Assembly: GCF_000685275.1 (NCBI RefSeq) | Contig: NZ_ARYK01000004.1 | Location: 186,001 to 250,000, forward strand | DNA: 64,000 nt | Origin: Hyphomonas johnsonii MHS-2 | GTDB lineage: Bacteria; Pseudomonadota; Alphaproteobacteria; Caulobacterales; Hyphomonadaceae | Direction: 5' to 3' | Shown here: positions 45,538 through 54,787 of the stretch, one piece after another | Layout: each line of letters opens with the position of its first letter | Numbering within the stretch: position 1 is the stretch's first letter | Notes under the pieces: model-generated | Databases searched by the model: none | What the model was told of the DNA's origin: nothing | The model's input: the letters and a program-made list of their open reading frames with translations, nothing else | Position numbers and translations under genes: made by a program

Positions 45538-45616
45538 GTAGGGTGCATTAACGTAATGTTGAAATTCACCTGCGCGTGGAAAGCCAGCGCATTGCGCTGT
45601 GCATAGTGCACCCTAC
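45538..45616. repeat. REP-like element, copy 2
   Basis: GTAGGGTGCA (45538-45547) and TGCACCCTAC (45607-45616) are perfect 10-bp terminal inverted arms, with an internal AGCGCATTGCGCT palindrome. It is the same family as copy 1, 42 bases away. The rest of the 326-base gap (45407-45732) holds only AT-rich promoter-like sequence (TAATAT at 45658; TTGACA at 45674). Confidence 0.8.
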
Positions 45617-45732
45617 GCTCGCTGAGGTTGCGCCGAACTCGACCGAAAGTATTCCCCTAATATGAGAGTAGCGTTGACATTTATTCGTTTGGGTTGAGCA
45701 TCCGGTCCATGAGGCAAGGAGACTTATTTGAG

Positions 45733-46440
45733 ATGTCGGTTGATGATGATGGAGAAAATACGGACGACAACAAGGACAAAACCCGGAGAAAGCTGGGCGG
45801 AGACCTTACGTATAACTCAACCCCGGGAGGTCTAGAGCGAACTCTTCAAGGCATCATTCGGGCCCAAAAACCCCCAAAAGTAGATACGAGCTACATTCAA
45901 ACGGTCTTGGGTGTAAAAGGTGGTACCGGATCAGCCCAAGTTGGTACGCTCAAGAAATTGGGATTGATAGATCAATCTAGCTCGCCGACGGAGTTGTATG
46001 ATCAGTTTAGAAGTGATCGGCAACGTAGCAAGGCCGCATTTCAGATGCTCAACAATGGATACCAATCGCTTTTCGGGGTTAGCTCCCAAATTCATCGAGC
46101 TCCAGAAACGGAAGTCGAAGATGTTATTGCGCAAGTAACAGGTCTGGATAAGGATGATGCGCTGATTAGAACAATCTACGCATGCTTTGATAAAGTCCGC
46201 AGCTTCATCAATCCGTCGGACAATGTCTACGAGGACGAAGCAGAGGAGAAAGAAAAGGAGTCGCCCGCCAAGGAAAAAAAAGAAAACGAAGGTCGCTTAT
46301 CGCAGGAAAAAATTGGTTCCTCGCAAGCGATTGGACTTACTTACTCCATAAATATCGTTCTGCCTCAAAGCGGCAACATCGACACATACAACATGATCTT
46401 CAGAAGCCTGCGGGAGAACATTCTTGACTGGCAGAAATAG
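45733..46440 (+). CDS. DUF5343 domain protein of a candidate defence module
   Basis: 235 residues from ATG 45733 (AAGGAG 10 bases upstream; ATG 45709 and TTG 45694 are alternatives). An acidic N-terminus precedes a conserved region (about 25-150: TSYIQTVLGVKGGTGSAQVGTLKKLGLID, YDQFRSDRQRSKAAFQMLNNGY) typical of DUF5343, predicted winged-helix-like. A Lys/Glu linker (about 170-200) leads to a C-terminal beta segment LTYSINIVLPQSGNIDTYNMIFRSL. Base composition is clearly AT-richer than the flanks. The next gene starts inside its 3' end. Function unknown; the partner is a HEPN protein, so a specificity or control role is inferred. Confidence 0.8.
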   Translation: MSVDDDGENTDDNKDKTRRKLGGDLTYNSTPGGLERTLQGIIRAQKPPKVDTSYIQTVLGVKGGTGSAQVGTLKKLGLIDQSSSPTELYDQFRSDRQRSKAAFQMLNNGYQSLFGVSSQIHRAPETEVEDVIAQVTGLDKDDALIRTIYACFDKVRSFINPSDNVYEDEAEEKEKESPAKEKKENEGRLSQEKIGSSQAIGLTYSINIVLPQSGNIDTYNMIFRSLRENILDWQK

Positions 46441-47026
46441 GGACATCCGTGACTTCATGTTCAACGGATTTGCTTTGCAAAAGAGTATCGACCTGATCGA
46501 AGATATTGAGAGGAATGAGTTGGAATCTCCGCTTGGGTCGGTGGATGAAATTGTTGCCCCATTTCTGGACGACTTTCCAGACTATGTGAAACGACGCGCC
46601 AAGCAGATGGCGCGCTACTACGAAATTTTTTATCTTCTTGAGGATAAGCTGAGATCGATAATTATCGACACAATGTATGATGAGTATAAAGATGATTGGT
46701 GGGATTTGCACGTCCCCGACGACGTCAAATCATATGTAAAGAACCTCCAAAACAAGGAGGGTGATCTGGGGGTATCACTTCGATCAAAGCGAGATATCGA
46801 TTTCACAACTTTTGGGCATCTTGTCGATATCATAAGATCTAACAAGGATGTTGTTGGTGTACGATTTACTTCTGTAAATGCGCTCCAAAGGATATTGGCT
46901 GTTCTCAATAACGTCCGTGGACCAATTGCGCACAATACAGTTCTGGCGCCAGACGAGGTGGCTAGACTATATGTAGCTATACGAGATCTGTTCCGCCTTA
47001 TCAGGCGGACTTACACTCCCGCCTAG
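46424..47026 (+). CDS. Swt1-type HEPN domain protein, candidate RNase toxin
   Basis: 200 residues from TTG 46424, which has GGGAG 7 bases upstream and overlaps the DUF5343 stop by 17 bases; this keeps the conserved DIRDFMFNGFALQKSIDLIE start that an ATG at 46457 would lose. A four-helix HEPN region contains YYEIFYLLEDKLRSII and, near the C-terminus, NNVRGPIAHN with Arg165 and His170 (R-x4-H, the catalytic dyad of HEPN RNases). Swt1-type HEPN domains occur in RNA cleavage and abortive-infection systems. Activity here is inferred. The codon bias matches gene 45733, so they moved together. Confidence 0.82.
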   Translation: MTGRNRDIRDFMFNGFALQKSIDLIEDIERNELESPLGSVDEIVAPFLDDFPDYVKRRAKQMARYYEIFYLLEDKLRSIIIDTMYDEYKDDWWDLHVPDDVKSYVKNLQNKEGDLGVSLRSKRDIDFTTFGHLVDIIRSNKDVVGVRFTSVNALQRILAVLNNVRGPIAHNTVLAPDEVARLYVAIRDLFRLIRRTYTPA

Positions 47027-47305
47027 GTTGCTGCGTGTAATGTCTCGTATCACTCACCGGTCTCGATTCTGGCGGCTGTAGTCTATGACACAAGCCGGGG
47101 GCGGAGGAGCGTGTTGGGGGCGGATAGCCCTCAGGCGGCTTCAGGATGAAGTCAAAGAGATTATGGTGGACGCGGGTGCAAATAATGGCGATTGTTTCGC
47201 CATCTGCGTCAGTCAGGCATGGCGCACAAGAGCAGTTGCCATGGATCGTGCCGCGCAGGGTTGCGCTGTCCTTCAGGCTGGCTCGAATTCGTATCGGAGC
47301 GTGAT
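47027..47305. other. Unassigned gap between HEPN gene and convergent Doc-like gene
   Basis: 279 bases, more GC-rich than the flanking accessory genes. Both strands are partly open (about 100 codons on the minus strand from 47309 without a good start, and a plus frame from 47085), but neither has a ribosome-binding site or recognisable product. It may be a decayed element or two overlapping 3' ends. No terminator was clear. Confidence 0.5.
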
Positions 47306-48175
47306 TTATCTATCAGCGAGATTTCGAAGATTTTCGTGGTACTCAGCAAGCAGAGAAGTCATATCATCGACCCCAGTGTAGAATGATTTGGAGTCAAACC
47401 CATTCAAGTGATCCAATTTTGCATGCTTGCGAACAGACTTGAGTGCCTTAATATTGACCTCAGTGCCCCAGCCGGGAAACCCGATCTGCAGTACGAACTT
47501 TCTGACGGTCCCTTTCGAGAACAACTTTTTCTTGATGCGATACATTTTGATATGGTTGTTGCTGGGATCGTCCAAAACGTAGTCGTGCTGCAGCAGTATC
47601 TTATTCAGGTCGCGGTAGGTGATCACGTATTCGCGATGGTCGGTTTTGCGGCTACTCTTTTTCAGTTCGAATGAGATATACCTGACCATAGCGTCGTTTT
47701 CGTGGTGCTTAGAGCATAAGTCTTTGTATCGACGGCTGTTGCCAAATTTGCGCTCTGCGATCTGCACCATGAAGTCCTCGAGTTCCTTTTTGGAGATGGT
47801 CGGCACATACGATTTTTGCGCTAAGAAATACAGGCATGACAGCAATGCTGTTCGCTTGTTGGCGTCGTAGAACGGATGGTCTCGAATTAGCCCGAAAACC
47901 AATGTGGCACATAGATCAAAAGTGTCGTTCCACTTATATTTCAGCCCTAAGCTCGTGTGTTGGCGACTGAGAGCTGAATGAAGCAGATTCAAATCCTTGG
48001 GGCCGATTCCACCAATGCCTTCGCCTTCAAGAAAGAAGTAATTTGCGATCATAAAGTGCGCTCTCAGAACATCCGATATTCCTAAACAGCCTCTAATTTG
48101 ATAGGGATCGTCCGCCCCGATCTTCTCGAGCCAACGATCATATTCGGTCTGAATTTCATCTTCGAGTGCAAACAT
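47306..48175 (-). CDS. Doc/Fic-family protein with C-terminal extension
   Basis: A 289-residue protein. The Fic/Doc core (about 30-150) has GEGIGGIGPKDLNLLHSALSRQ and the active-site loop HPFYDANKRTA (His100, Asp104, Asn106, Lys107, Arg108), the Doc-like version of the Fic motif. It may transfer phosphate or AMP to a target such as EF-Tu. The region past 160 is a Lys-rich extension of unknown fold. No antitoxin gene (Phd-like) precedes it. AT-rich composition matches the HEPN pair, with which it converges. The start lacks a well spaced ribosome-binding site. Confidence 0.8.
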   Translation of the reverse strand: MFALEDEIQTEYDRWLEKIGADDPYQIRGCLGISDVLRAHFMIANYFFLEGEGIGGIGPKDLNLLHSALSRQHTSLGLKYKWNDTFDLCATLVFGLIRDHPFYDANKRTALLSCLYFLAQKSYVPTISKKELEDFMVQIAERKFGNSRRYKDLCSKHHENDAMVRYISFELKKSSRKTDHREYVITYRDLNKILLQHDYVLDDPSNNHIKMYRIKKKLFSKGTVRKFVLQIGFPGWGTEVNIKALKSVRKHAKLDHLNGFDSKSFYTGVDDMTSLLAEYHENLRNLADR

Positions 48176-48223
48176 CCTTTGGTTGTGGACGGCCCTAACT
48201 TAAAAAACAATTTACCCTTTGCT

Positions 48224-50612
<2,389 letters not shown>

Positions 50613-50616
<4 letters not shown>

Positions 50617-50999
50617 GACGGGAACCCGTTGGGGACGGCGGGGTCGAGGCCGAGTTCCTTTTGCAGCTTCCTGGTGAGGCCGGCGGCGACGAGGCGGTAG
50701 CTGTCGCGCAGGTAGGTGAGGAGTTCGGCGTCAGACATGGTCTCGGCGCTGGTGCGCTGGATCCATTTCATGCCGCGCGAGGCAAGGTGCGGCGCGCCGC
50801 GGCAGCCGGGTTGCTCTTTCAGGATATGGAAGGCGATCGGCGTGACCTTGAACGAGACGCCGGTGATCTTGCCGTTGTCGTCGCCTGCGATGGCGTAGAC
50901 CTTGCCGCCGATCTTCCAGACATGGCTGCCGCCCCACTGGCAGACATAGGTCGAGTGGGGGAGCGATTTGCAGAAGGTTGTGAACGCATCGAGCGTCAT
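50613..50999 (-). CDS. MmcQ/YjbR family DNA-binding-fold protein
   Basis: A 128-residue protein: FTTFCKSLPHSTYVCQWGGSHVWKIGGKVYAIAG, GVSFKVTPIAFHILKEQPGCRGAPHLASRGMKWIQ and the helical end SDAELLTYLRDSYRLVAAGLTRK. This matches the YjbR/MmcQ fold, whose function is unsettled. It is first gene after the TPP riboswitch (10-base gap) and overlaps DUF1801. Confidence 0.85.
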
Positions 51000-51008
51000 G
51001 GCATCGCC

Positions 51009-51088
51009 TCCGTCCCTCGCGCCGGTATGAGCCGGATCAGGTTCAAAGGGTAAATCTCAGCCCGGCCCCATGCCGGACACCCCTCGGA
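51009..51088 (-). promoter_or_regulatory. TPP (THI-box) riboswitch
   Basis: Read on the minus strand it has the THI core: GAGGGGTGTCCGGC, CTGAGATTTACCCTTTGAACC, TGATCCGGCTCATACCGGCG and closing GAGGGA, with a TCCG/CGGA P1 stem. Bound thiamine pyrophosphate should lower expression of YjbR, DUF1801 and thiC. It ends about 10 bases before the YjbR ATG, so control is probably at translation initiation. Confidence 0.96.
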
Positions 51089-51148
51089 TAAACAGAGAAT
51101 AGGCCGTTTGAACGCCAAATGAAAGAGGCGCGGGCGGAGACAATACAA

Positions 51149-51209
51149 AGGCAATTGCCTAAGTGTATTGACAGGGCATGCCGGCGTCTAATAGATAGGC
51201 GAATGCCTA
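51149..51209 (+). promoter_or_regulatory. ArsR-family promoter with two operator palindromes
   Basis: AGGCAATTGCCT (51149-51160) is perfect and TAGGCGAATGCCTA (51196-51209) near-perfect; each is followed by AAGT, giving a shared TGCCTAAGT. They bracket TTGACA (51168-51173) and an AATAGAT -10-like region (51191-51197). The second overlaps the ATG of the regulator, so the transcript leader is very short. Confidence 0.6.
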
Positions 51210-51559
51210 AGTATCATTCGCCGGACCCCATCGCCCTTGACCGCGGCTTTCAGGCGCTCGCCGATGCGACACGGCGTGGCGTGATTGCGCAGTTGAGCCT
51301 CGGCGAAGCAAGCATTGCCGAACTGGCCGGCCCCTATGACATGGCGCTGCCGAGCTTTCTGCAGCATGTGCGCGTGCTGGAATCAGCGGGCCTTGTGTCG
51401 ACGCGCAAGGAAGGCCGGGTGCGGCGGTGCCGGCTGGAGACCGCCCGGCTTGCCGAACTCGACGCCTGGATCACCCGCTACCAGCAGGCATGGGCCGCGC
51501 GCCTCGACCGGCTGGGAGATTTTCTCGATGCGACCGACACAAAAGGAAACCCGACATGA
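51203..51559 (+). CDS. ArsR-family winged-helix regulator
   Basis: 118 residues from ATG 51203. The HTH (about 15-85: FQALADATRRGVIAQLSLGEASIAELAGPYDMALPSFLQHVRVLESAGLVSTRKEGRVRRCRLE, in that order) is the SmtB/ArsR-type fold used by regulators paired with SRPBCC proteins. No metal-binding Cys is visible. It overlaps the next gene by 4 bases. Two palindromes upstream support autoregulation. Confidence 0.92.
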   Translation: MPKYHSPDPIALDRGFQALADATRRGVIAQLSLGEASIAELAGPYDMALPSFLQHVRVLESAGLVSTRKEGRVRRCRLETARLAELDAWITRYQQAWAARLDRLGDFLDATDTKGNPT

Positions 51560-52017
51560 GCCATGAAACGATCCGCCACCCGACCGTGACCATCGAAAAG
51601 GCCTACGCGGCCAGTCCGGCGCGCGTGTTCGGCGCCTGGGCGGACCCGGAGATGCGCCGCATCTGGGGGTCGCCATCCGACGAGATCGACCTGCGCATAG
51701 ATGCCGCCGACTTTTCTGTGGGCGGAGAAGATGTCAGCACGTGCATGATGGGCGACGACGCCATCGCCATCGTGCGGGGGCGCTACCACGACATCGTGAC
51801 CGACCGGCGCATCGTCTATACCGAAATCATATCATCCATGGACGCGATCGAGGGCGCCTGCCTGGTATCGGCCGAATTCCAGTCCGAGGCACAGGGAACG
51901 CGGCTTGTGCTGACCCTGCAGACTGCGGCCCTCGACGGGGCAGACCTGCTGGAGGGCGTGCAGGAGGGCTGGGAAAGCGCCTTGCTGCGCCTTGGCGACA
52001 TGATGAAGCCCAGTTAG
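51556..52017 (+). CDS. SRPBCC/AHSA1 domain protein
   Basis: A 153-residue START-like (AHSA1/CalC) protein: VTIEKAYAASPARVFGAWADPEMRRIWG, IVTDRRIVYTEIISSMDAIEG, LVLTLQTAALDGADLLEGVQEGWESAL. It forms the standard ArsR-SRPBCC pair (ATGA overlap) common in soil and marine bacteria. Probably binds a hydrophobic ligand or relates to stress; function not established. Confidence 0.9.
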   Translation: MSHETIRHPTVTIEKAYAASPARVFGAWADPEMRRIWGSPSDEIDLRIDAADFSVGGEDVSTCMMGDDAIAIVRGRYHDIVTDRRIVYTEIISSMDAIEGACLVSAEFQSEAQGTRLVLTLQTAALDGADLLEGVQEGWESALLRLGDMMKPS

Positions 52018-52039
52018 GCCGCGCGCCGGCGTGCGCACT

Positions 52040-52068
52040 GGTTAACACCGCGCGCAGTGCTGTTAACC
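52040..52068. promoter_or_regulatory. GGTTAAC inverted repeat upstream of 52134
   Basis: GGTTAAC (52040-52046) and GTTAACC (52062-52068) form a perfect inverted pair, 66 bases before the next ATG. The TTAA spacing (21 bases) equals that before tolQ. Candidate CtrA-type or other regulator site. Confidence 0.35.
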
Positions 52069-52133
52069 AAATCCTGACACCTGATGACCATCAAGGGCAC
52101 TATCCGATTCCAGAACGGAGGGAGGTGACGATC

Positions 52134-52967
52134 ATGGCTGATGGATCTGCGCATGCACCGCTGCATGTACCGATAGCTGCGGACGACCTGAAACCGCGCA
52201 TGGAAACGCCCGTGAAGACGAAGAAATTCAAGGTGGATTTCTGGGCCACCGATTTCAACACGGCTGAAATCGGCATCATGAAGCGCACCCAGAACGAAGC
52301 CGCGTCCAACCAGTTCACCAAGGACATGGAGATTTTCGGGCAGACGGTGGTGAACGGCAAGCGCGAGTCGCTGATCGCGTACCGGCATGGCATGTGGAAG
52401 CGGAACCGGGATTTCAAACGCCGGCTGGTGATCAAGCTGTTCTCCGAGGACCTGCACTGGCGCGGCACGGTCGAGATGCTGGTCGGGCGGTCGATGCAAT
52501 TGTCGCTGGCGGCCGGGGGGCTGGCGGTGCCGGCCTATTCGATCAACCTGGGCCGGCATGACCAGTTGGTGCAGCTGGAACGGTCAGCGCATCATTGGCC
52601 GTTCTTCCCCGAGAAATACTCTTTCTTCCTGCAGACGAAGAACGGGCCGCGCTTCTACACGCTGCGCCGGAACATCGTCTGTATCGGCGCCGATTACACG
52701 CTGTGCGACCAGAAGGGCCGCAAGATCGGCCAGCTCGACAGCCGGGTGATCAATCTTGGCGGGGCCTGGAAGGTGACGCTGGACAGCGCGCACGCGAATG
52801 CCCGGCTGGAAACCGTGCTGGAACTGTTCTGCGCGGTGCTGAAATTCAATGGCGCGGCGCGGCGCCATGTCCGCCAGCTGGCGGAAAAGGTGCGCGGTGG
52901 CCGGCTGAAGCCGGAACTCGATCACCAGGAAGAGGCCCTCTACACGAATCCGCGCCGTCGGCGCTGA
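52134..52967 (+). CDS. Conserved-looking soluble protein of unknown function
   Basis: 277 residues from ATG 52134, preceded by GGAGGGAGGTG. No signal peptide or membrane segment. The C-terminal half has repeated aromatic beta-strand-like stretches (FFLQTKNGPRFYTLRRNIVCIGADYTLCDQKGRKIGQLDSRVI, then AWKVTLDSAHANARLETVLELF), faintly like the LURP-one/scramblase barrel, and a basic tail (NPRRRR). I do not assign a function. The strong ribosome-binding site and GTTAAC-type promoter element argue for a real gene. Confidence 0.7.
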   Translation: MADGSAHAPLHVPIAADDLKPRMETPVKTKKFKVDFWATDFNTAEIGIMKRTQNEAASNQFTKDMEIFGQTVVNGKRESLIAYRHGMWKRNRDFKRRLVIKLFSEDLHWRGTVEMLVGRSMQLSLAAGGLAVPAYSINLGRHDQLVQLERSAHHWPFFPEKYSFFLQTKNGPRFYTLRRNIVCIGADYTLCDQKGRKIGQLDSRVINLGGAWKVTLDSAHANARLETVLELFCAVLKFNGAARRHVRQLAEKVRGGRLKPELDHQEEALYTNPRRRR

Positions 52968-52971
52968 GCCG

Positions 52972-53328
52972 TCAGGCCTTGAGCGCCTGCTCGGTGCCCT
53001 TGTCCCAGCCGACGAGGATGTCGGCGCCGGTATCGATGACAGGGCGCTTGATCAGGGCGGGATTGGCGATCAGCAGGGCGGCGGCGCCGTCGCCGAGGGC
53101 GCCTGCCTGTTGCGCGGTGGTCAGGCCGCGCCAGGTGGTCGAGCGGCGATTCACCAGCTTTTCCGCGCCGACGGCCTTCAGCCAGGCCGGCACGCGGGCC
53201 GGCAGGTCGGCTTCGGCGCGAATGTCCACGAAGGCGACATCATGGCCAGCCGTGGTGAGCGCGGCCAGGGCCTTGCGGCAGGTGTCGCAATTCTTCAGGC
53301 CGTAGAGCGTGAGGGGCGGTATCGACAT
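52972..53328 (-). CDS. ArsC/Spx family protein (YffB-like)
   Basis: A 118-residue protein: LYGLKNCDTCRKALAAL with Cys14 and Cys17, the RRSTTWRGL motif and the PALIKRPV cis-Pro motif. This is the thioredoxin-like ArsC/Spx/YffB family; the CxxC form is seen in Spx and YffB rather than canonical ArsC. No arsenic genes are nearby. A thiol-redox role is likely. Confidence 0.87.
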   Translation of the reverse strand: MSIPPLTLYGLKNCDTCRKALAALTTAGHDVAFVDIRAEADLPARVPAWLKAVGAEKLVNRRSTTWRGLTTAQQAGALGDGAAALLIANPALIKRPVIDTGADILVGWDKGTEQALKA

Positions 53329-53357
53329 CGGTCTTCCTTCGGTCTGCTGCAGCCAGC

Positions 53358-53738
53358 CTATAGGATACCGAGCACGGCAATGGCCAGACCGAAGGCCATC
53401 GTGGCGAGGCCGATGCCACGCACATGATCTTCTTCCGGCAGCAACCAGCGGCCAAGCGCGAAGACCGGTTTCGGCCAGGCCAGGAGCAGCAGGCTTTCGA
53501 CCACCATGCCGCCGGCCAGGACGGTGCCGATCGATCGTGTGACGGTGGTAAAGTCATTGACCAGGGCGAGCAGGCCGGCACTGATGAAGAACATCAGGGC
53601 ACCGGTCACATAGGTCAGCGCGGGGCCCGTCTCGAGGGCTTCGAGCACGGTCGCCGCGCGGCCCGGTTCGATCACCATGCCGAGGCCGGCCGCCAGGGCA
53701 TAGGTTCCAAAGATAACGCAAACGGTATCGGCCAGCAT
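53358..53738 (-). CDS. Small four-helix membrane protein
   Basis: 126 residues, almost entirely four transmembrane helices (about 5-24, 41-62, 67-88, 104-125) with a short soluble loop LPEEDHVRG. No known motif. A real protein is likely because the hydrophobic pattern is clean and the frame is unbroken. Function unknown. Confidence 0.65.
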   Translation of the reverse strand: MLADTVCVIFGTYALAAGLGMVIEPGRAATVLEALETGPALTYVTGALMFFISAGLLALVNDFTTVTRSIGTVLAGGMVVESLLLLAWPKPVFALGRWLLPEEDHVRGIGLATMAFGLAIAVLGIL

Positions 53739-53797
53739 GCCGTGAACTCCTGTCTGGCCCCCGCCTTTTTATAGCAGCCCAAGATGAACGCCGCCTG

Positions 53798-54583
53798 TCA
53801 AGGTGTGGCGGGGTCTGGAATGACGGCGCCGACGATCGGCCCCATGTCGAGTCCGCCCTCGTTGCGCGACAGGTCCGGCGCATAGAGTTTCGAGACGACA
53901 CCGTCGAGATAGAGCGCATCCGGGGTGTGCAGTTCATCGCGGAACAGGCTGGCGAAACTGTGGAAGTTCACGGGCAACTCGCTGATGGCGAAATAGACGC
54001 GCGTGCCGTCGGCGCTGACGCCGACGCCGTTGCGCCGCTTCCGGCTGGGGCCGTCCTCGTTGAAATCGGGGTGCAGCGCGCCATTGATGACCAGCATCGG
54101 GCCGGACTGGGTGGCATAGCGCGGCGGGGCGGTGGCGAACCGGGTTTCGTAGACATGCGTTTCGGTCACGCCGGCCTTGCCTGCATCCAGCCAGAACACG
54201 CCGTTCGGCAGCATGCCGAAATTGCCCGGACCGGCTGACCGGATGAGCGGTGCTGCCTGCTCGCCATTCTCGACATACAGCCCGACGGCGCGGCGGTCGT
54301 CATGGTACATGCCCGCATTCATCGCGAAGGCCAGCGTCTTGCCTTCGCTGGAAAGTTGCGCGGCGAGGCGGTCGAACTGGCCATAGGGACTGCCATCCGG
54401 ATGGGTGAGGAACAGGCGCAGGTCCGTGTCGGCCACGTCGAAGGCACAGACCGTATAGGGCGCGCCGTCATATTCCAGCGGGGTGCAGGCGTGCACGGGG
54501 GCCGGCCTGCACGCACCCAGCAGCAGCGCCGCAAGGGCGGCAATGACGAGGCCACGGGGGCGGGAGGGGAGTCGGCGGGGCAT
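53798..54583 (-). CDS. Phosphodiester glycosidase (NAGPA/DUF2233) lipoprotein
   Basis: A 261-residue lipoprotein (lipobox LGA-C). The NAGPA/phosphodiester glycosidase domain (DUF2233) has FAMNAGMYHDDRRAVGLYVENG, ATQSGPMLVINGALHPDF and the closing DALYLDGVVSKLYAPDL. Relatives uncover or cleave sugar-phosphodiester linkages. Probably envelope-located; substrate unknown. Confidence 0.85.
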   Translation of the reverse strand: MPRRLPSRPRGLVIAALAALLLGACRPAPVHACTPLEYDGAPYTVCAFDVADTDLRLFLTHPDGSPYGQFDRLAAQLSSEGKTLAFAMNAGMYHDDRRAVGLYVENGEQAAPLIRSAGPGNFGMLPNGVFWLDAGKAGVTETHVYETRFATAPPRYATQSGPMLVINGALHPDFNEDGPSRKRRNGVGVSADGTRVYFAISELPVNFHSFASLFRDELHTPDALYLDGVVSKLYAPDLSRNEGGLDMGPIVGAVIPDPATP

Positions 54584-54787
54584 GCCGGAACCCTAGACAC
54601 GCTTCGTGGCGAATTCCAGTCACGCTCATCGGGCCTGCCAGCGTTAATGAACCGTATCGAATCCTTGTGAAAGCCGATGGATATTGCCCGTTCAACTTAA
54701 GCGAATATTTTCTTCGACCCAGTAACCATAATGCCGCTGCTCACGCCCAACTTGGTCGGCAGCCAGCGCATTTTAGGAGTAAATGCC

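Noticed and set aside
45413-45616. Insertion sequence ends
   Set aside because: Inverted arms exist but no transposase lies between or beside them; REP-type element fits better.
47085-47381. Plus frame in the HEPN-Doc gap
   Set aside because: No ribosome-binding site, overlaps the Doc-like gene end, and no family could be named.
48176-48223. Right-hand attachment site of the accessory segment
   Set aside because: No tRNA, direct repeat or integrase is visible at this junction, so integration by a site-specific recombinase is not supported.
52972-53328. Arsenate reductase ArsC
   Set aside because: The CxxC motif and lack of arsenic genes fit the Spx/YffB branch better; the ArsR gene at 51203 belongs to an ArsR-SRPBCC pair, not an ars operon.
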